From contig JAHFDZ010000027.1 in assembly GCA_023248745.1 (NCBI GenBank), forward strand, positions 1,082-35,681: a stretch of 34,600 nt of DNA, in the 5' to 3' direction. Below, piece by piece: positions 33,801-34,600 of this stretch; positions within the stretch are counted from its first letter, which is position 1, and each line of letters begins with the position of its first letter. The stretch comes from Myxococcales bacterium. GTDB lineage: Bacteria > Myxococcota_A > Polyangia > Polyangiales > Polyangiaceae. A program made the translations under genes and the position numbers. Below the pieces are notes generated by a model. It worked only from the letters and a program-made list of their open reading frames with translations, searched no databases and was not told the origin of the DNA.

Positions 33801-34108
33801 GGGGCGAGGAATTCGTAACGGATGCACTCGCATTTGACGGTGGCCTGCAACTCGCTGTGCTGTGGTGCAAAGAGGTGCTTGGAGCGGCGTCACTTCCCAC
33901 GAGCATTCGAGCTGTCGATCTGTCAGGACCACCTCTCCATGGTCCCATCCACTGCGTACTGAGTGCCGCGCGCGCAACCGAGCAGCGCAGCGAGTGTGAC
34001 CTCACGTTCCGCGACGCTGGCGGACGCGTGCTCGCCGTGCTGTCGGGCGTCGAAACCCATTTGCGTCCACAAGCGCAAGCCAACTCAGCTCCGCTCGAAG
34101 CCCAATGA
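27857..34108 (+). CDS. pfa2: PUFA synthase megasynthase Pfa2: KS-AT-ACP-ACP-KR-DH
   Basis: This 2083-aa iterative synthase builds polyunsaturated chains from malonyl-CoA. GTG 27857 overlaps the pfa1 stop and has AGGGAGG upstream. Domains in order: ketosynthase (about 5-460) with C206 in DAACAS, H341 in EAHGTGT and H382 in GHTKSAAG; malonyl-CoA acyltransferase (about 573-870) with FMFPGQGSQYVDMG and S673 in GHSFGE; a long linker (about 900-1115) with a helical patch (YQEVQRQTADAHTHYLQAMA); two carrier domains with phosphopantetheine serines S1154 and S1247 in LGIDSIKRVEIL; ketoreductase (about 1400-1800) with VVASGGARGVTAATLIGLA and YAMANEVLNKVA; and a C-terminal hotdog dehydratase (about 1820-2075) with FDHAIDGNVVVP (H1829). 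All active-site residues are present. Only two ACPs is low for this family. The gene runs into pfa3 with an ATGA overlap. Confidence 0.97.
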   Translation: MSANCPIAVVGASALFPGSIDATGFWRDILSGADRITDVPPSHWLISDYYDPDPTKPDKTYAKRGGFIGAVDFDAMGWGVPPSIVPETDTSQLLALIVAQKVLEDASAGAPDTLDRSRMSVILGVTSGQELMGSMVSRLQRPVWVKALRESGIAEGEVEAICDRIAGHYSPWKESTFPGLLGNVVAGRIANRLNLGGTNCVTDAACASTLAALAMGVSELRLGESDSAIVGGVDTMNDIFMYVCFSKTPALSLTGDCRPFSDQADGTMLGEGLGMLALKRLADAERDGDRVYAVIHGVGASSDGRAKSVYAPVPEGQALCLRRAYAQAGFGPDTVELVEAHGTGTKAGDAAEFAGLSLTFEESGRSDRQWCQLGSVKSQIGHTKSAAGAAGLFKMVMALHHKVLPPTIKVERPNPALNIESSPFHLTTRARPWVRASDHPRRGSVSSFGFGGSNFHVALEEYLPTERARAIAAPRLRALDAELVVLTGANASSIVNEVDRVVRECDTQSLPWIAHASALTFSADAQARLSIVANDVADLKSQLTLAKQMLTSPDVKQFSTPSGMHFGTGTRQGKLAFMFPGQGSQYVDMGSSLAQHFAPALAVWDAAADLKWSKRLQDVVFPRTAFGADETERQSAQLNATEWAQPAIACTSQSMLAMLAALGIVPDVCAGHSFGEVTALHAAGVLSASDFVNVARRRGELMAEAAEHPGKMVAVPESASRMRELLVGFGEAVVIANENTPTQVVLSGRVDAIDAVVNKLSALGIEATPLAVGTAFHSEVVAPASGKFLDYLQSVAFKAQAASVFGNTKAVAYPTDENAVRSLLANQLAEPVRFVEMVQAMASSGVHTFVELGPGSVLSGLVGRILEGTSHLAVRLDRKGKTGLRAFLSGLGQLCAAGHSMRLLALWDGYAAPENCTARIKPKLTIPIDGSNYGKPYPPVGGTAKLPPPNPATKHKVDAPAVSMSATAPMSTSAVTNKPVSNERAAMTKATDNGSTTRIAAPASGDWARAYQEVQRQTADAHTHYLQAMAQSHAAFLNTIEHSFLALAGAPIATNVSNEVPQSVPIAASATRLLKPTAAHVEAPSIPPVQTRTASAHAQVAAIARDAPPVAKSTPASNVDLHKLMLEIVSDRTGYPVDMLSTEMTLEGDLGIDSIKRVEILSGIQDRVPSLPKVDTAVMAKLQTLGQIVNYMNELLGAPNTDVSTPSAISSVDLHKTMLEVVADKTGYPTDMLSTEMSLEGDLGIDSIKRVEILSSMQERVPSLPKVDLAIMAKLQTLGQIVNYMNDLLTGTPAISNATAPAAARAPAPAAAAARAPQLCRYILRTVPRSSPRITRTGWFAGRVVVTNEGTALTQVVVDALQLRGVQAHAVDEVPTSDVRGVVFLGGLRNIRDVAEAIEVNREAFRAARSFAASGTDVGAFATVQDTGGTFATSGTLDPNRAWLAGCAGLARSVAREWSDVAAKAIDLERGQMSVDELAVKIVNELLEGGADIDVGLPAGGRRLVLESAEVAVKTDAPLPLSPGDVVVASGGARGVTAATLIGLAREMPLSFVLLGRSALNDEPVSCAGIVGDADLKSALLKDAKVHGRATTPAAIGAEVNRIRALREIRATLSAIEEAGSKAQYVTVDVSNAIALSTALEGVRASFGPIAAVVHGAGVLADKLVVEKTDEQFDRVFDTKVQGLRALLDATANDSLKALILFSSVAARVGNVGQTDYAMANEVLNKVAQCEARRRGDGCLVRALGWGPWEGGMVSPDLRTHFERMGVALIPLNVGTRMLLDELRGRSQAGVELVLGGAPTEGGISVPPSRALSFDVRIEASRHGYLFDHAIDGNVVVPIVMAIEWFSRAARAFAPTMHLARLTNVQVLRGIVLRDFQTQPKLLRVQCRHVVNGSDLTLALELTDERGIAFYRAKAELSYERRMILSSGAGRRDLALGAWGERVVYDGHALFHGPAFRAIAHVEGVSATSAAACMTGIADANWGEEFVTDALAFDGGLQLAVLWCKEVLGAASLPTSIRAVDLSGPPLHGPIHCVLSAARATEQRSECDLTFRDAGGRVLAVLSGVETHLRPQAQANSAPLEAQ
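31211..31722 (+). repeat. Tandem ACP repeat within pfa2 (two copies, 93-codon period)
   Basis: The two carrier-domain units start with VDLHK and end with GQIVNYMN; 66 of 78 aligned residues are identical. They are spaced exactly 279 bp apart. The similarity suggests duplication or ongoing gene conversion within the array, as is known for tandem ACPs of PUFA synthases. Confidence 0.9.
31760..31806 (+). repeat. Short GC-rich direct repeat in the linker after the ACPs
   Basis: GCTGCCGCTCGCGCTCC occurs at 31760-31776 and 31790-31806, a 30-bp period inside a strongly pyrimidine-rich stretch that encodes an Ala/Pro/Arg linker (APAAARAPAPAAAAARAP). In-frame expansion or contraction would change linker length without breaking the protein. 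Confidence 0.8.
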
Positions 34109-34600
34109 AGGAGCCCATTGCGATCGTCGGTCGTGCTTGCGTATTGCCCGGCGCCCTCACGCCTGAAGCGCTCGCGACGCTCGTGTCAGAACGTCGCGAT
34201 CTCGTCCGCGCCGTACCGCCAGGTCGTTGGGGCATAGCGCCTGAAGCAGCGATGTGCGATCCGAATAGCCCGCGGCCGGATCGCGCTTGGTCCGATCGTG
34301 GTGGCTACGTCGAAGGGTTCGAACGAACGTTTGACGCGTCTGGGTTCGGCGTGCCCCAAGCCGAGCTTGCAACGCTTGATCCCGTGTTTCATTGGGTCTT
34401 GCACACGGCGCGAGAGGCACTGAGTCAGGCGAAACGATCGCGTAGCGATGCACGCATAGGCGCAGTCGTGGGCAATCTTTCCTTTCCATCTCGCGGGATG
34501 GCCGATTTCGCAGCGTCTGTTTGGCTCAAAGAAGCAGATGCGCGATCACGCAAAGTGGATCCAAGAAATCGCTTTCACTCGGGACTACCCGCACTTCTTC
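34105..34600 (+). CDS. pfa3: PUFA synthase Pfa3, N-terminal ketosynthase part only (runs off the window)
   Basis: An open frame of 165 codons begins at ATG 34105, overlapping the pfa2 stop (ATGA), and runs to the window edge without a stop, so it is not in the ORF track. The sequence opens MKEPIAIVGRACVLPGALTP, a ketosynthase N-terminus, followed by RRDLVRAVPPGRWGI, RGGYVEGFERTFDASGFGVP and LDPVFHWVLHTAREALSQA, which match the start of Pfa3/PfaC-type ketosynthases. In known myxobacterial systems Pfa3 carries KS, chain-length factor, dehydratase domains and often an acyltransferase (AGPAT); those would lie beyond the window. The active-site cysteine is not yet reached, so activity cannot be judged. 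Confidence 0.93.
   Translation, partial: MKEPIAIVGRACVLPGALTPEALATLVSERRDLVRAVPPGRWGIAPEAAMCDPNSPRPDRAWSDRGGYVEGFERTFDASGFGVPQAELATLDPVFHWVLHTAREALSQAKRSRSDARIGAVVGNLSFPSRGMADFAASVWLKEADARSRKVDPRNRFHSGLPALL

Noticed and set aside
1-34600. tRNA, rRNA, CRISPR array, insertion sequence or prophage
   Set aside because: Looked for cloverleaf-like dyads, regular spaced repeats and transposase motifs; none was recognised.

Overview
The window looks like chromosomal DNA from a myxobacterium-type organism (Myxococcota, most likely the Polyangia/Polyangiales side). The evidence is a PUFA synthase in the myxobacterial order (enoyl reductase first, then a KS-AT-ACP-ACP-KR-DH megasynthase, then a second KS protein), a membrane Ser/Thr kinase, a DUF4388-type response regulator, and lipoproteins with long Asp/Ala-rich linkers, one carrying the CGARTGLD lipobox context common in Polyangia. 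GC content, judged by eye only, is in the mid-to-upper 50s, low for that order. No rRNA, tRNA, CRISPR array, IS element or phage gene was seen.

Layout. 1-932 (-) is a partial conserved protein, divergent from an SPFH/zinc-ribbon protein (1015-2196). A small Cys-rich protein overlaps a transmembrane Ser/Thr kinase (2232-4114), followed by a REC-DUF4388 protein with a C-terminal membrane helix (4151-5653). On the minus strand, 10136-5683 is a tightly overlapped operon: alpha/beta-hydrolase-like protein, DppC-like permease, oligopeptide-binding lipoprotein, DppB-like permease, with no ATPase genes. On the plus strand come a stand-alone sigma-70 region-4-like protein, purH, an esterase-like lipoprotein and an Asp/Ala-rich lipoprotein. 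14855-15744 has no convincing gene and may be decayed. A DUF3160 lipoprotein (15745-18249, -) is divergent from a CpxP/CpxR/CpxA-like envelope-stress unit (Spy-like protein, small exported protein, response regulator, histidine kinase; 18416-21129). Then a ParA ATPase with two N-terminal Cys modules and a ribbon-helix-helix partner (21239-22841), a lamin-tail-domain lipoprotein (23050-24033), a Phd/PIN toxin-antitoxin pair (24159-24772), a FabR/DesT-like TetR repressor (24804-25436, -), a small membrane protein, and the PUFA synthase operon running off the right edge (26211 to 34600).

The most interesting system is the right-hand end. A repressor closely resembling FabR, which in other bacteria adjusts unsaturated fatty acid synthesis, lies 0.8 kb upstream of and divergent to a PUFA synthase. 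The same pseudo-palindromic motif, GCGAAY-N4-GTGCG, occurs twice upstream of pfa1 and once just upstream of the repressor gene. I infer a local circuit in which membrane unsaturation feeds back on PUFA synthesis. Secondary points are a 14-bp perfect inverted repeat covering promoter and start of the toxin-antitoxin operon, a hydrolase with Gly at the nucleophile position heading a peptide-uptake operon, and a marked excess of CGATCG across the whole window.
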